Origin: CAZJHX01 sp964545715
GTDB taxonomy: Bacteria > Myxococcota_A > UBA9042 > GCA-2863065
Reading direction: 5' to 3'
Assembly (NCBI GenBank): GCA_964545715.1
Contig: CAZJHX010000053.1
Coordinates: 1 to 63,742 of the forward strand
Length of the DNA: 63,742 nucleotides
The position numbers were made by a program, and so were the translations under genes. Shown piece after piece: positions 55,294 to 63,722 of this stretch (position 1 is the first letter of the stretch; the number at the start of each line of letters is the position of its first letter). The notes under the pieces are model-generated. The model was not told the DNA's origin. It made no database searches and worked only from the letters and a program-made list of their open reading frames with translations.

Positions 55294-56896
55294 ACATCAG
55301 CATAAACGTCAGGGTCATGCCGAGCGGGCTGCCACCGGGATCGCGCGCATAGGTGCACGTGCCGTTGCCGCCTCCGCCCGGGTCAGGCACCGGGTCAGGC
55401 GTGGTGAGCTTGGCGGGCGCGTCGGGGCCATACAGCGCGCAGAAGCCGTTTACATCGTCGTTTGCCAGGTCACGCTTGGTGATCTCGCCCAGCGGCGCCT
55501 TTGAGAACATCGTTGCCGCCGGGTTCAGCGAGTGGTCCAGCCCAAGGACGTGTCCGGCCTCGTGCACGACCGTGTTCATGACGTCGGCCTGGGTGTTGTC
55601 CGGGTTGTCCGAGAAGTCGAAGCCGGGATCGTTCAGCTCCAGGTCCGCGTCCACGATCTCGCCGGTCACGGTGTCGTACGTCAGAGACGTGAGCGCCAAA
55701 ACCTCGGCACCGTGGCCCCATTGCGCAGCCGACGTCACCCACATCACCAGGTTCTCGTTCTCGGCGCCGTCCTCGTCGATGTACCCGATGGCTCGACCCT
55801 TCTTGGTGCAGCCGAACTGAAAGTCGAACGGCGTCGCCTGCCCGCTGCAGCTCAGGTGGCACCACTGTTGGAAGGAGTCCTCGATCAGCGTCTGTGCGGC
55901 GCCCTGCGTCAGCTCGCTGGGCGGGGTGCTGTCAAAGCACAGCGCCGCCTCCTCTGCGAACCAGCGCAGCGGCACGTTCGGGTTGTCCGGCGACGTGTAG
56001 AGCTTGTACGCATCCGCCACCGAGGGCGCGCAGAGCACCAGCGCCATGAGCAAGGGCGCCGCCAGCGTGCGCAGCTGTCGGCCGCCAAGCAGTAGCAACA
56101 GCGCGCTCAGGAGCAGGCCCCAGGCGGACTGGGACGCGTCTTCCCCGGTCGAGCAGCCCGTCGTCGTCGCAGCCGCCTTAGCTTTGCTGCTGTTGACGCT
56201 CTTGGTGCGGCTGTAGAAGTCGCCCACCTCGGACTCGTCGCAAACGCCCGGGTCCGCGTCCAGTGGATAGGTCGCAGTCACCGCGGCCAGGTCGTCGGCG
56301 CTCAATGTGCGCTTGCTCAAATCGCTCTGCGATTGCTCGGTGTGCATCGCTGCCTCCGGGACCTCCGAGTGATCGAGGCCAATCAAGTGTCCGACCTCGT
56401 GGATAACTGCCGCCTGTATGTCGTAATCGACCACATCCTCTTCCGACGTAAACTCGAAGTACGCGCCGTTCATCTCGATGTCCGCGCTGAGAATGATACC
56501 GAAGTCCGCATCGTAGGTGACGGCCGTCGCGCCCAGGATGTCGCGATCGACCAGCGTCCAGTCCGATTCTTCCTCGACCCATCGCACCAGATTCAGCTGC
56601 GAGCCGGCGCCTGTCGTCGTCAGGTCCGTCAGCCCCCCGTAGACAAAGCGGATGTATGAGCCCTCGACCGCTCCCCAGGTGTCAAATGCGGCCACAATGG
56701 CCTCCACGGCGCGCTCCACGGGTTCGTCTTCGCTGCCCTCTTCGTTGATGTGATAGACCACACAGCTCCCTGGCCACGATAACGCCACGCCCTGGTCGGT
56801 CGTCGCGCGCTTGAAGCCATGGGCCGTCAGCGGCAAAAGGCCGGCTACGATCACGGTCAGCCCGCGCGCGCCTGGGATTTCACCAGGGCTCCTCAC
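55229..56896 (-). CDS. Double matrixin-type metalloprotease, apparent fusion of two secreted proteins
   Basis: A 555-residue ORF containing two M10-like proteases. Protease 1: zinc site HEVGHLIGLDH (166-176), preceded by GSYIRFVYGG. It ends in a MYXO-CTERM-like tail: GCSTGEDASQSAWG then LLLSALLLLLGGRQLR (about 248-276), the Cys plus hydrophobic stretch plus Arg found at the C-terminus of myxobacterial surface proteins. Directly after, residues 277-296 read as a signal peptide (RTLAAPLLMALVLCAPSVADA), then protease 2 with HEAGHVLGLDH (445-455) and a second Cys/hydrophobic/RQRDQRRR tail. A sorting tail followed by a signal peptide strongly suggests two ancestral genes fused by loss of a stop. 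GTG start overlaps the upstream stop (GTGA). Confidence 0.85.
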   Translation of the reverse strand: MRSPGEIPGARGLTVIVAGLLPLTAHGFKRATTDQGVALSWPGSCVVYHINEEGSEDEPVERAVEAIVAAFDTWGAVEGSYIRFVYGGLTDLTTTGAGSQLNLVRWVEEESDWTLVDRDILGATAVTYDADFGIILSADIEMNGAYFEFTSEEDVVDYDIQAAVIHEVGHLIGLDHSEVPEAAMHTEQSQSDLSKRTLSADDLAAVTATYPLDADPGVCDESEVGDFYSRTKSVNSSKAKAAATTTGCSTGEDASQSAWGLLLSALLLLLGGRQLRTLAAPLLMALVLCAPSVADAYKLYTSPDNPNVPLRWFAEEAALCFDSTPPSELTQGAAQTLIEDSFQQWCHLSCSGQATPFDFQFGCTKKGRAIGYIDEDGAENENLVMWVTSAAQWGHGAEVLALTSLTYDTVTGEIVDADLELNDPGFDFSDNPDNTQADVMNTVVHEAGHVLGLDHSLNPAATMFSKAPLGEITKRDLANDDVNGFCALYGPDAPAKLTTPDPVPDPGGGGNGTCTYARDPGGSPLGMTLTFMLMFIGAFAARQRDQRRRLPSESR

Positions 56897-57465
56897 GGTT
56901 CGTGGAGCGTGACGCGTGCGCGGATCAATTTCAGTGCGTCGACCAGCGGGCGACGATCCAGCTGCTGCGAGGCGGGCGCCGGTTTAAGGCGGCCCTCGGC
57001 ATCGCGGATCACCAGCCCCAGGCCGGTCCGGTCGCTCACAACCGTAGCCGGCGCGCCTGCAGGCCGCTCGACCACATAACGTCCCTGGGAGAGCCCCAGC
57101 AAAGTCAGCCGGCCGCTCACCTGATGGCGATTCAGCAGCACGACGACCTCCATGCCCTTGGCAAAGCGCGGCGCACCCGGGATCCACTGGCCGATCTTGC
57201 CCACGCGGCCGCCGGGCACCGAGATCGTGATGTCGCCGCCCTTGAGCCGGCCATCATCTTTGATCAGCTCTTTAATCTGAATGGTCACCCGTGTGTGAAT
57301 GCGGCCCTGGGCCTCGGGCATGCGGTCCGAAACCGCGGATGTGACAGTCCCCCAGACAACGACAGCTGCGCGATCGGTCATCGTGCCAAGATCGTAGGAC
57401 AGCACCTGGGTTGCGAGAGCGGGAGATGACACCAGGAGCATGGATAAAGTGAGCAAGACGCGCAT
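56893..57465 (-). CDS. Secreted hypothetical protein
   Basis: A 190-residue exported protein (signal MRVLLTLSMLLVSSPALA). The mature protein has a beta-rich N-terminal part (AAVVVWGTVTSAVSDR, HTRVTIQIKELIKD, GDITISVPGGRVG) and a helical end. This layout is typical of a small domain seen before myxobacterial matrixins, which it directly precedes and overlaps (GTGA). It may be an inhibitor or chaperone of the protease, but that is inference. ATG 57465 is preferred; the long upstream frame is shadow of larB. Confidence 0.75.
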   Translation of the reverse strand: MRVLLTLSMLLVSSPALATQVLSYDLGTMTDRAAVVVWGTVTSAVSDRMPEAQGRIHTRVTIQIKELIKDDGRLKGGDITISVPGGRVGKIGQWIPGAPRFAKGMEVVVLLNRHQVSGRLTLLGLSQGRYVVERPAGAPATVVSDRTGLGLVIRDAEGRLKPAPASQQLDRRPLVDALKLIRARVTLHEP

Positions 57466-57471
57466 TGCTGC

Positions 57472-57480
57472 AGCATAGCA
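57472..57480 (-). promoter_or_regulatory. Extended -10 promoter for the protein at 56893-57465
   Basis: TGC-TATGCT on the minus strand, ending 6 nt before the ATG at 57465. Same arrangement as other heads in this window. Confidence 0.42.
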
Positions 57481-57537
57481 GTAGTAAGCGCATCGCGCCC
57501 CCTTCCGGGGCCTCGCAGCGAAGCCTGCCGGCTGGAT

Positions 57538-58353
57538 TTGAACACCGTCCTTGACATGAAACCGGGCCACCCGCCATCCTTCGCCGCGATGGACCGCGCT
57601 GCACTCAAGACCCTGCTGGAGGCCGTAAAGGCCGGCGAGACGGATGTCGCCGCGGCGCTCGAAACCCTGCGCGACTTTCCCGTCGCCGAGCTCGACGGCG
57701 CGACAATCGACACCCATCGGCAGCTGCGCCGCGGCTTCCCGGAGGTCGTGCTGGCTGAGGGCAAGTCCGACGATCAGCTGTTCCGCATCCTGGAGCGGCT
57801 GCTCGAGCATGGCAGCAACATCCTGGTGACCCGGATCGACGGCGAGCGCGCCAAGCGTATCGCCAAAGAGCTGCCCGAGGCCGGCGCCGAGATCCACGCG
57901 CTGCCCAGACTGTTGGTCTACCGCCGCGAGCCGCCGATTATGCGCGGCGAAGGCACCGTTGCGGTTATCACTGCCGGCACGTCCGACGTCCCGGTCGCCG
58001 AGGAGGCCGCCATCACCTGCGAGCTGATGGGCAACGAGGTCCAGCGCATCAACGACGTCGGCATCGCGGGCGTCCATCGCCTGCTGCGCCACCTGCCCGC
58101 CCTTCAGGAGGCGCGGGTCCTGATCGTGGCGGCCGGCATGGAGGGCGCGTTGGCCTCGGTCGTGGGCGGGCTGGTCGACCGCCCGGTCATCGCCGTACCC
58201 ACGTCCGTCGGGTACGGCGCGTCATTCCAGGGGCTGGCGGCGTTGCTCGGGATGTTGAACGCGTGCGCCGCCGGCATCGTCGTCGTCAACATCGACAACG
58301 GCTTCGGCGCGGGATACGCCGCAGCGCTCATGAACCGCGCCAAGTCGGCGTGA
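57538..58353 (+). CDS. larB: LarB, nickel-pincer cofactor biosynthesis protein
   Basis: A PurE-like enzyme that carboxylates and hydrolyses nicotinic acid adenine dinucleotide to begin synthesis of the nickel-pincer nucleotide. The C-terminal part carries the LarB/PurE core: VAVITAGTSDVPVAEEA, ELMGNEVQRINDVGIAGVHR, VLIVAAGMEGALASVVGGL and VPTSVGYGASFQGLAALLGMLN. Starts: TTG 57538, ATG 57556, or ATG 57589, the last fitting the usual LarB N-terminus (MDRAALKTLLEAVKAGE). The stop overlaps larC's GTG start. Confidence 0.92.
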   Translation: MNTVLDMKPGHPPSFAAMDRAALKTLLEAVKAGETDVAAALETLRDFPVAELDGATIDTHRQLRRGFPEVVLAEGKSDDQLFRILERLLEHGSNILVTRIDGERAKRIAKELPEAGAEIHALPRLLVYRREPPIMRGEGTVAVITAGTSDVPVAEEAAITCELMGNEVQRINDVGIAGVHRLLRHLPALQEARVLIVAAGMEGALASVVGGLVDRPVIAVPTSVGYGASFQGLAALLGMLNACAAGIVVVNIDNGFGAGYAAALMNRAKSA

Positions 58354-59582
58354 AGGTCCTCTACATCGACTGCTTCAGCGGCGTGGCCGGCGACATGATG
58401 CTGGGCGCGCTGCTCGACCTGGGCGTGGATGAGCAGCACTTGCGCGCCGAGCTGGCCAAGCTGAAGCTCGACGGCTGGGAGCTGTCGGTGTCGCGCGCTC
58501 TGAGACACGGCATCAGCGGCGTCGACGTGCAGGTCGTCACAGAACACCACCACCATCACGACGGCGGTGACCACGATGACGGTCATCACCACGATCATCA
58601 TCACGGACGCCGCTGGGCGGAGATCCGCACGCTGATTCAGGAGAGCGGCCTGGCCGATGACGCCCGCGCGCTCGCGCTGGACATCTTCACCCGTCTGGCC
58701 CTGGCCGAGGCGCGTCTGCACGACGTCGAGCCCGACACCATCCACTTTCATGAGGTCGGCGGTGTGGACGCCATCATCGACATCTGCGGCGCCGCGATCG
58801 GCCTGTGTGCTCTGGGAGTCGAGCGCATCATTGCAGCCCCGGTGCCGGCGCCGCGCGGCTTCGTCGACTGCGCCCACGGCCGCATGCCCCTGCCGGCTCC
58901 GGCCACCATGGAGCTGCTCAAGGGCGCCGTGCTTCAGAGCGTGGACTCGGACGGGGAGTGGGTCACGCCTACAGGGGCCGCCATTGTAACGACCACTGCG
59001 TCTGAGTACGGCCCGATCCCCGCCATGCGCGTGGACGAGATCGGCTACGGCGTCGGCGATTGGGATCCGGCCGACCGCCCAAACCTGCTGAGGCTCGTCC
59101 TGGGCGAGGTCACCGAGGCGTCGGGAGCCGGCCGTGACCTGCTGTTGGAAGCCAATATCGACGACATGACGCCCGAGCTGTTCGGGCACGTCACCGAGAC
59201 GCTGCTGACCGCGGGCGCCTATGACGTGTGGCTGACGCCCATTCAGATGAAGAAGGGACGACCGGGCATTCAGCTCAGCGTTTTATGCGCCCCGGCTCGC
59301 CGCGCCGCGATCGTAGACACCATTCTGCGAGAGTCCACCACGATCGGGCTGCGTTTCAGCGAGGTGCAGCGCTACAAGACGGTGCAATCCGTTGAGACCG
59401 TCGCGACCCCGTTCGGGCCGGTCAAAGTCAAAATCGCCCGCGACGGTGACCGTGTGATCAACGCTGCGCCCGAGTACGAGGACTGTCGGCGTGCGGCCGA
59501 ACAAAACGGCGTACCCCTAAAGCAAATCTTGCAACAGGTTCAAGTCGCGGTTGTGGATAACTATCTCAGTGATAATAGCTAG
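58350..59582 (+). CDS. larC: LarC, nickel insertion protein, single-ORF form
   Basis: A 410-residue protein that inserts nickel into the pincer cofactor. N-terminus MKVLYIDCFSGVAGDMMLGAL is diagnostic. A His-rich loop (about residues 66-85: HHHHHDGG, HDDGHHHDHHH) probably binds nickel. Then HFHEVGGVDAIIDICGAA, PAPATMELLKG, TPTGAAI, and the C-terminal LEANIDDMTPELFGH domain. LarC is split by a programmed frameshift in Lactobacillus; here both parts are in one frame. GTG 58350 overlaps the larB stop. No larE or larA in the window. Confidence 0.94.
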   Translation: MKVLYIDCFSGVAGDMMLGALLDLGVDEQHLRAELAKLKLDGWELSVSRALRHGISGVDVQVVTEHHHHHDGGDHDDGHHHDHHHGRRWAEIRTLIQESGLADDARALALDIFTRLALAEARLHDVEPDTIHFHEVGGVDAIIDICGAAIGLCALGVERIIAAPVPAPRGFVDCAHGRMPLPAPATMELLKGAVLQSVDSDGEWVTPTGAAIVTTTASEYGPIPAMRVDEIGYGVGDWDPADRPNLLRLVLGEVTEASGAGRDLLLEANIDDMTPELFGHVTETLLTAGAYDVWLTPIQMKKGRPGIQLSVLCAPARRAAIVDTILRESTTIGLRFSEVQRYKTVQSVETVATPFGPVKVKIARDGDRVINAAPEYEDCRRAAEQNGVPLKQILQQVQVAVVDNYLSDNS

Positions 59583-59600
59583 TTATGGCTTTATTTCTTT
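59557..59600 (+). terminator. Possible terminator after larC
   Basis: ATAACTA (59557-59563) and TAGTTAT (59580-59586) can pair across a 16-nt loop, followed by a T-rich run (GGCTTTATTTCTTTTTT). The stem is AT-rich and weak, but the position between convergent genes fits. Confidence 0.3.
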
Positions 59601-59801
59601 TTTCGAATAGGGCGCTTGACCGGGCAGCCTCGGCTCGGTAATTTGCCGCTCTCGACTGAGAGTTTCAGGCCTCGAAAGAGGTTTCCCACAGCGCGGAAGG
59701 CGCCGGGTGCCAAGCACACGTTGGGAAGCGAGGAAAAACTCAAAATATCGGTAGGTTATCGCGCTGGGGATAAGTGCGATTTGCTGTGGAAAGCCTGTGG
59801 T
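59583..59801. other. Non-coding interval between larC and the potassium operon
   Basis: About 220 bp with no credible gene. It contains the T-rich run after larC, then moderately AT-rich sequence, with DnaA-box-like words: a perfect TGTGGATAA at 59552-59560 (inside the end of larC) and looser matches TGTGGAAAG and TGTGGTTTA. I see nothing else. Confidence 0.6.
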
Positions 59802-61016
59802 TTAACCCGCTTTTACCAGCGTTTTTGGGGCTTTCCTGAGCACGAGCAACAGGTGGGTCGGGCGGCCCCGTTGGTCGCGGCATAGCTGCACGTCAGCGAG
59901 CATCGGCCGTTTGGCGTCTCCAGTCAGAATTTCGAGCGCCACCGGCTCCTGTCGCCCTCGCAGGGAGGCGCCCCGCGTCAGCACCATGCGCATGGCGTCC
60001 CCGCCCTCGGCCATGAGGTCCGGCAGCGGCACATCCGTGTCGGTGACCTGCACGCCCAGCAGCTCTCTGAAGGCGCGATTCGACCGCTCCACGAGCAAGC
60101 TTGGGGCGAGCAGTAGCGCCGCCGGTCCGTCCAGCTGCTCCAGCAACAAGTCCAGCTTGGCCGCGTCCTCGATGATTCGGTTGCGCTTTCGCTGGTCGAA
60201 CTCGCGCACCTGGCGCATCAAGGAGCTGAACGCGTCCGCCAGCGCGCCCACCTCGGCGTCACCGAACTCCACATCGGTCTCCAGCTTCCCCTTCTCAGCC
60301 TGCCGCACCACCTGGGTCAGCCGGCGAATCGGGAGCACCAGGCGCCCTGGCAGCGCGACCAGCAGCATCACGACAAAAACGACGGTCAGCATGGTCAGCG
60401 TCGCCAGGTTTCGGTCCGCGTGGTCCACCACACGCTTGGCGTAGACCTCGTCGCTGCGCAGCTGGTCGTAGGCGCGGATGGTCGCGGCGTCAAAGCGCTC
60501 GCGCAGGTCGGCCCGCGTGATGGCGATGCCCTCCAGCAAGGGGGCGAGATCGACTCCGGTCTCCGCTGGATCGCCGCTCAGAAGCTCGGCCAGCGCCCGG
60601 CGCGTCGGAGCGATCTCGCGCGCCTGCCGAATGGCTTTGACGTACTCGCGTGTCGCTTGGTCGAGCCCCGCCAGGCCGTCCGAGATCCGCTGGATTTCGC
60701 TTTTGAAGCTGGGGTTGTTGTCGCTCGCCTCCTGGGTCGCGGCCATCGCGCCGGTCACCGCGTCGAGAAAGCGGTCTTCGCTGGGCGCGTTGGAGTCCAG
60801 CGGTTGGGGTACGTCGATGCTTAACACCGTCTCTCGCAGGCCGCCCATGTCCACGACGAAGCGCGTACGAGCGGAGACCGCATCGGCCGTGCTCTCGAGC
60901 TCCACCAGGTAGTAGACGGTCAGCGCGACCTGGGGCGCGATCAGCAGCAGTACCGCGACCAGGGCGACCCTGACCTTGGTGCTGATCGACCAGCCACTGT
61001 TGTCGGCTATTGCCAC
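59802..61016 (-). CDS. HAMP/PAS-like membrane sensor without a kinase
   Basis: A 404-residue inner-membrane protein. TM1 (VRVALVAVLLLIAPQVALTVYYL), a periplasmic helical domain (50-205), TM2 (LTMLTVVFVVMLLVALPGRLVL), HAMP (LPIRRLTQVVRQAEKGKLETDVEFGDAEVGAL), coiled coil, then a PAS-like C-terminus (PAALLLAPSLLVERSNRAFRELLGVQV...). No histidine kinase, GGDEF or MCP domain is present. Its start lies 10 bp inside ktrA, so it is probably translated with the potassium transporter and may sense ions or turgor and regulate it. Inference. Confidence 0.82.
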   Translation of the reverse strand: MAIADNSGWSISTKVRVALVAVLLLIAPQVALTVYYLVELESTADAVSARTRFVVDMGGLRETVLSIDVPQPLDSNAPSEDRFLDAVTGAMAATQEASDNNPSFKSEIQRISDGLAGLDQATREYVKAIRQAREIAPTRRALAELLSGDPAETGVDLAPLLEGIAITRADLRERFDAATIRAYDQLRSDEVYAKRVVDHADRNLATLTMLTVVFVVMLLVALPGRLVLPIRRLTQVVRQAEKGKLETDVEFGDAEVGALADAFSSLMRQVREFDQRKRNRIIEDAAKLDLLLEQLDGPAALLLAPSLLVERSNRAFRELLGVQVTDTDVPLPDLMAEGGDAMRMVLTRGASLRGRQEPVALEILTGDAKRPMLADVQLCRDQRGRPTHLLLVLRKAPKTLVKAG

Positions 61017-61702
61017 AGCGCTAAGAATTCACGGGTTCGCGCCGGAGTACCGATCACGACCAGGATGTCGCCTTTGCGGAGCAGGTCGCTGCCCGTGGGG
61101 AGGAGGTTCTTCTCCTCACGAAAGGTCGTCTGGCCCAGGTCGTCGACGACGGGCACGCGCGTCTTGATCGCGATGATCGTGAGCTCGAAGCGCTCCCGAA
61201 AGTCCAGCTCGCTCAGTGTCTTGCCCCACATCGACTCGCGCGTGTCGATCTCGACCATGTCGTGGCCTGTCGGCAGCGTGGCGCGGTCGCGCAGCGCCGG
61301 TGAGAAGATCGCCAGCGCATCGCGCGTCGCCATCTCGAACTCGGGGTTGTGCACCTGGGCGGCCCCGACCAGCTTCAGGATTTTCTTGTGCAGCTCAGTG
61401 GAGGCTCTGGCGACGATACGGCGCACCGGGATCTGGCGCAGCAGCGCCGTCACCACAATCGACACCTCCAGATGCTGTCCGATGGCGACGACCGCGGTAT
61501 CGACGTCCTCGATGCCGGTGGCGCGCAGGGTGGCTTCGTCGGTGGCATCCAGGCACAGCGGCTGAACGCCGTCCACCCGCTTCAGGGAGTCGCATACCGC
61601 CGGGTCTGAGTCGATGGCCACGACCTGTCCGCCCAGCGCCGCGAGCGACTCCGCGACTTGAGATCCATACTGGCCTAAACCGATGACTGCGAACTTCCTC
61701 AT
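61007..61702 (-). CDS. KtrA/TrkA-type regulator of potassium transport
   Basis: A 231-residue cytoplasmic RCK protein. The Rossmann loop VIGLGQYGSQVAESLA binds NAD(H) or ATP; the acidic residue after strand 2 is in VVAIDSDP. A C-terminal RCK_C domain follows (ELDFRERFELTIIAIKT, LLRKGDILVVIGT). It gates the TrkH/KtrB-type channel encoded immediately upstream. ATG start 6 nt after the transporter stop. Confidence 0.94.
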   Translation of the reverse strand: MRKFAVIGLGQYGSQVAESLAALGGQVVAIDSDPAVCDSLKRVDGVQPLCLDATDEATLRATGIEDVDTAVVAIGQHLEVSIVVTALLRQIPVRRIVARASTELHKKILKLVGAAQVHNPEFEMATRDALAIFSPALRDRATLPTGHDMVEIDTRESMWGKTLSELDFRERFELTIIAIKTRVPVVDDLGQTTFREEKNLLPTGSDLLRKGDILVVIGTPARTREFLALWQ

Positions 61703-61708
61703 GGGGGC

Positions 61709-63403
61709 TCAGCCTACCATGATCTTCCCTTCCGGGTACCGCAGCGCGACGCGTTCTCCGGCCTCGCCCACAGCGAGCGCCAGAGTGAGCGGCCCGATGC
61801 GGCCAACGAACATCAGAAAGGTCACTACGAGCTTGCCGGCGGTACTCAGGTCAGGCGTGATTCCCGTGCTCACGCCCACCGTTGCCAGGGCGGACATCGT
61901 CTCGAACAGCAGCTCTTCGAACGGCATGGAGGGCTCGGTCCCGAGCAGCACCAGGAAGCCGACCATGAACAGCGCAGCAAAGATCACCAGGATGCTGATC
62001 GCCTTGTACACGACGGTCTTCGGGATGGTTCGCCCGCCCGCCTCAACGTCTTGACGGCCCATCAGCATGGCGCGCACGCTGAGCACCACAACAGCCACCG
62101 TCGACGTCTTCACGCCGCCCGCTGTACTGCCGCTGCTGCCGCCCACGAACATCAGGGCCAGCATGAAGACCAGGCCGACTCGTGAGATCTCGCCAAAGTC
62201 GATGGTGTTGAAGCCGGCCGTGCGCAGCGTGACCGACTGAAACAGGGCGGCGAGGTACTTCTCCCCGCGGGACAGGCCCGCCAGCGAGTGATGGAACTCC
62301 AGGTAGTAGTAGACAAGGGCCCCACCGAAGACGAGCCACGCCGACATGAACAAGACCAGGCGAACATGCACCGACCAGCGGCGCCACGTCACGTCCGGAC
62401 GCTGCTTGAAGTTCATGGGATCGGCCAGCGCGCCGACGACGACAAAGCCAAGGCCACCCACTGTGATCAGCAGCATGATGGTGATCATGACGACGTTGTC
62501 CGAGGCCAGCGATGTCAACGAGTCGCTCCACAGCGAGAAGCCGGCGTTGCAGTACGCACTGACGGACGTGAAGATCGCGTACGCCGCGGCCTGGCTCTCG
62601 GTCGGCAGTACGTCACGGAAGCGCACGTACAAAACCAGCGCGCCGAGCGACTCGGCCACAAAGGTCATCGTGACGATGTACCGAATGCTCCGCTCGAGGT
62701 CGCGGCGCGACGACTCCTCCATCACCTGCTGCAGCAGCGCTTGCGAGCGCATCCCGAGCGTCCTGCCAAACAAGAGCACGACCGCCGCGCTGAGCGTCAT
62801 GATGCCCAGTCCGCCCACCTGGATGAGCACCAGCAGAACCACCTGGCCAAACGCGCTGAAGCTTTGGCGTGTCGAGTCGTGCAGCTTGTCCGCGTTGGTG
62901 TTCAGCACCGCCAGGCCGGTCACGCAGGTCGCGGACGTGGCGGTGAAGACGGCGTCGGTGAGCCCCGCGCCCTGGCCGTCTGTCGTCGATCGGGGAAAGG
63001 TCAGAAACACCGTGCCCAGCGCGATGATCGTCAAGAACGAGTAGGCCAGCAGCTTGGCGGGCTGAGCCAACAGGCGCATCAGCGAGGCCTGCCCGGCCGG
63101 CGTCGCCAACCAGATGCGGACGACGACCACGGACTGGCGTACGAACACCGCGAGGCCCAACAGGTTTGGCGCCCATACGATCGTGAGCACCACGATCAGG
63201 ACCAGCAGCGCCGCGTCGATGGCCAGGGATTGCAGCTGCTCCAACCGCTGCACGGCGCGGCGCACGAGGATGGCCTGGTACACCCCGCTCAGCCCAACCG
63301 CGGCAAACCAGGACCCCGTCGCGAGGCGGAGGGCCCATTCGGACTCAAGCAGCTCGTAGCCCACGACGGCCACGACAGAGGCCATCGCGATAAGCGACGT
63401 CAC
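61709..63403 (-). CDS. TrkH/KtrB-type potassium transporter
   Basis: A large K+ uptake protein with the four P-loops of the Trk/Ktr/HKT superfamily: TATSATCVTGLAV, SVSAYCNAGFSL, SVTLRTAGFNTID and MSALATVGVSTG, each with its selectivity glycine. About 120 extra N-terminal residues give additional TMs compared with typical KtrB. GTG 63403 starts in the middle of a predicted TM; in-frame CTG codons at 63466 and 63472 would restore a full helix with a QR before it (NQPVLVQRLALLSLVTS...), so the true start may be CTG. Works with the RCK subunit downstream. Confidence 0.92.
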   Translation of the reverse strand: MTSLIAMASVVAVVGYELLESEWALRLATGSWFAAVGLSGVYQAILVRRAVQRLEQLQSLAIDAALLVLIVVLTIVWAPNLLGLAVFVRQSVVVVRIWLATPAGQASLMRLLAQPAKLLAYSFLTIIALGTVFLTFPRSTTDGQGAGLTDAVFTATSATCVTGLAVLNTNADKLHDSTRQSFSAFGQVVLLVLIQVGGLGIMTLSAAVVLLFGRTLGMRSQALLQQVMEESSRRDLERSIRYIVTMTFVAESLGALVLYVRFRDVLPTESQAAAYAIFTSVSAYCNAGFSLWSDSLTSLASDNVVMITIMLLITVGGLGFVVVGALADPMNFKQRPDVTWRRWSVHVRLVLFMSAWLVFGGALVYYYLEFHHSLAGLSRGEKYLAALFQSVTLRTAGFNTIDFGEISRVGLVFMLALMFVGGSSGSTAGGVKTSTVAVVVLSVRAMLMGRQDVEAGGRTIPKTVVYKAISILVIFAALFMVGFLVLLGTEPSMPFEELLFETMSALATVGVSTGITPDLSTAGKLVVTFLMFVGRIGPLTLALAVGEAGERVALRYPEGKIMVG

Positions 63404-63473
63404 CAGCGACAGGAGCGCCAGCCGCTGAACAAGGACAGGTTGATTTGGGTGGGGGCTGAGGGTCAGGGTCAGG

Positions 63474-63722
63474 CTACTGGCCTTGGAGTTTCTTCTGGGC
63501 GCGCAGGATCAGCTTGCCGGTCAGCATGTTCTTCGAGTCCAGCGACTTGGCCTTGCGGTAATACAGCAGCGCCAGCTTGTAGTTGTTGTTCTTCATCGCC
63601 CCATTGCCGAGCTTGATCATCTTGGCAGCCTTGGACTTGCCGCCGCTGGCCGCAGCGGTGGCCTTAGGCGCAGGTTTGGGCTTGGGCTTGGCCTTCGGGT
63701 TCGGCGCAGCATCGATCTCGAC
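63474..63722 (-). CDS. C-terminal part of a TPR-like secreted/structural protein, start not resolved
   Basis: An 82-residue reading frame ending in TAG at 63474-63476. It begins in a Lys/Pro/Ala linker (PKAKPKPKPAPKATAAASGG) and ends with a TPR-like helix pair (KMIKLGNGAMKNNNYKLALLYY, RKAKSLDSKNMLTGKLILRAQ). An in-frame TAG occurs at 63723-63725, just before the window edge, although the sequence around it looks coding, so there may be a frameshift or edge error. The first ATG is at 63620, inside the helix, so the true start is unresolved. Confidence 0.6.
   Translation of the reverse strand, partial: VEIDAAPNPKAKPKPKPAPKATAAASGGKSKAAKMIKLGNGAMKNNNYKLALLYYRKAKSLDSKNMLTGKLILRAQKKLQGQ

Noticed and set aside
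59583..59801. Chromosome replication origin
   Set aside because: One perfect DnaA box and loose matches are not enough, and no origin-associated gene is nearby; kept only as a low-interest note.
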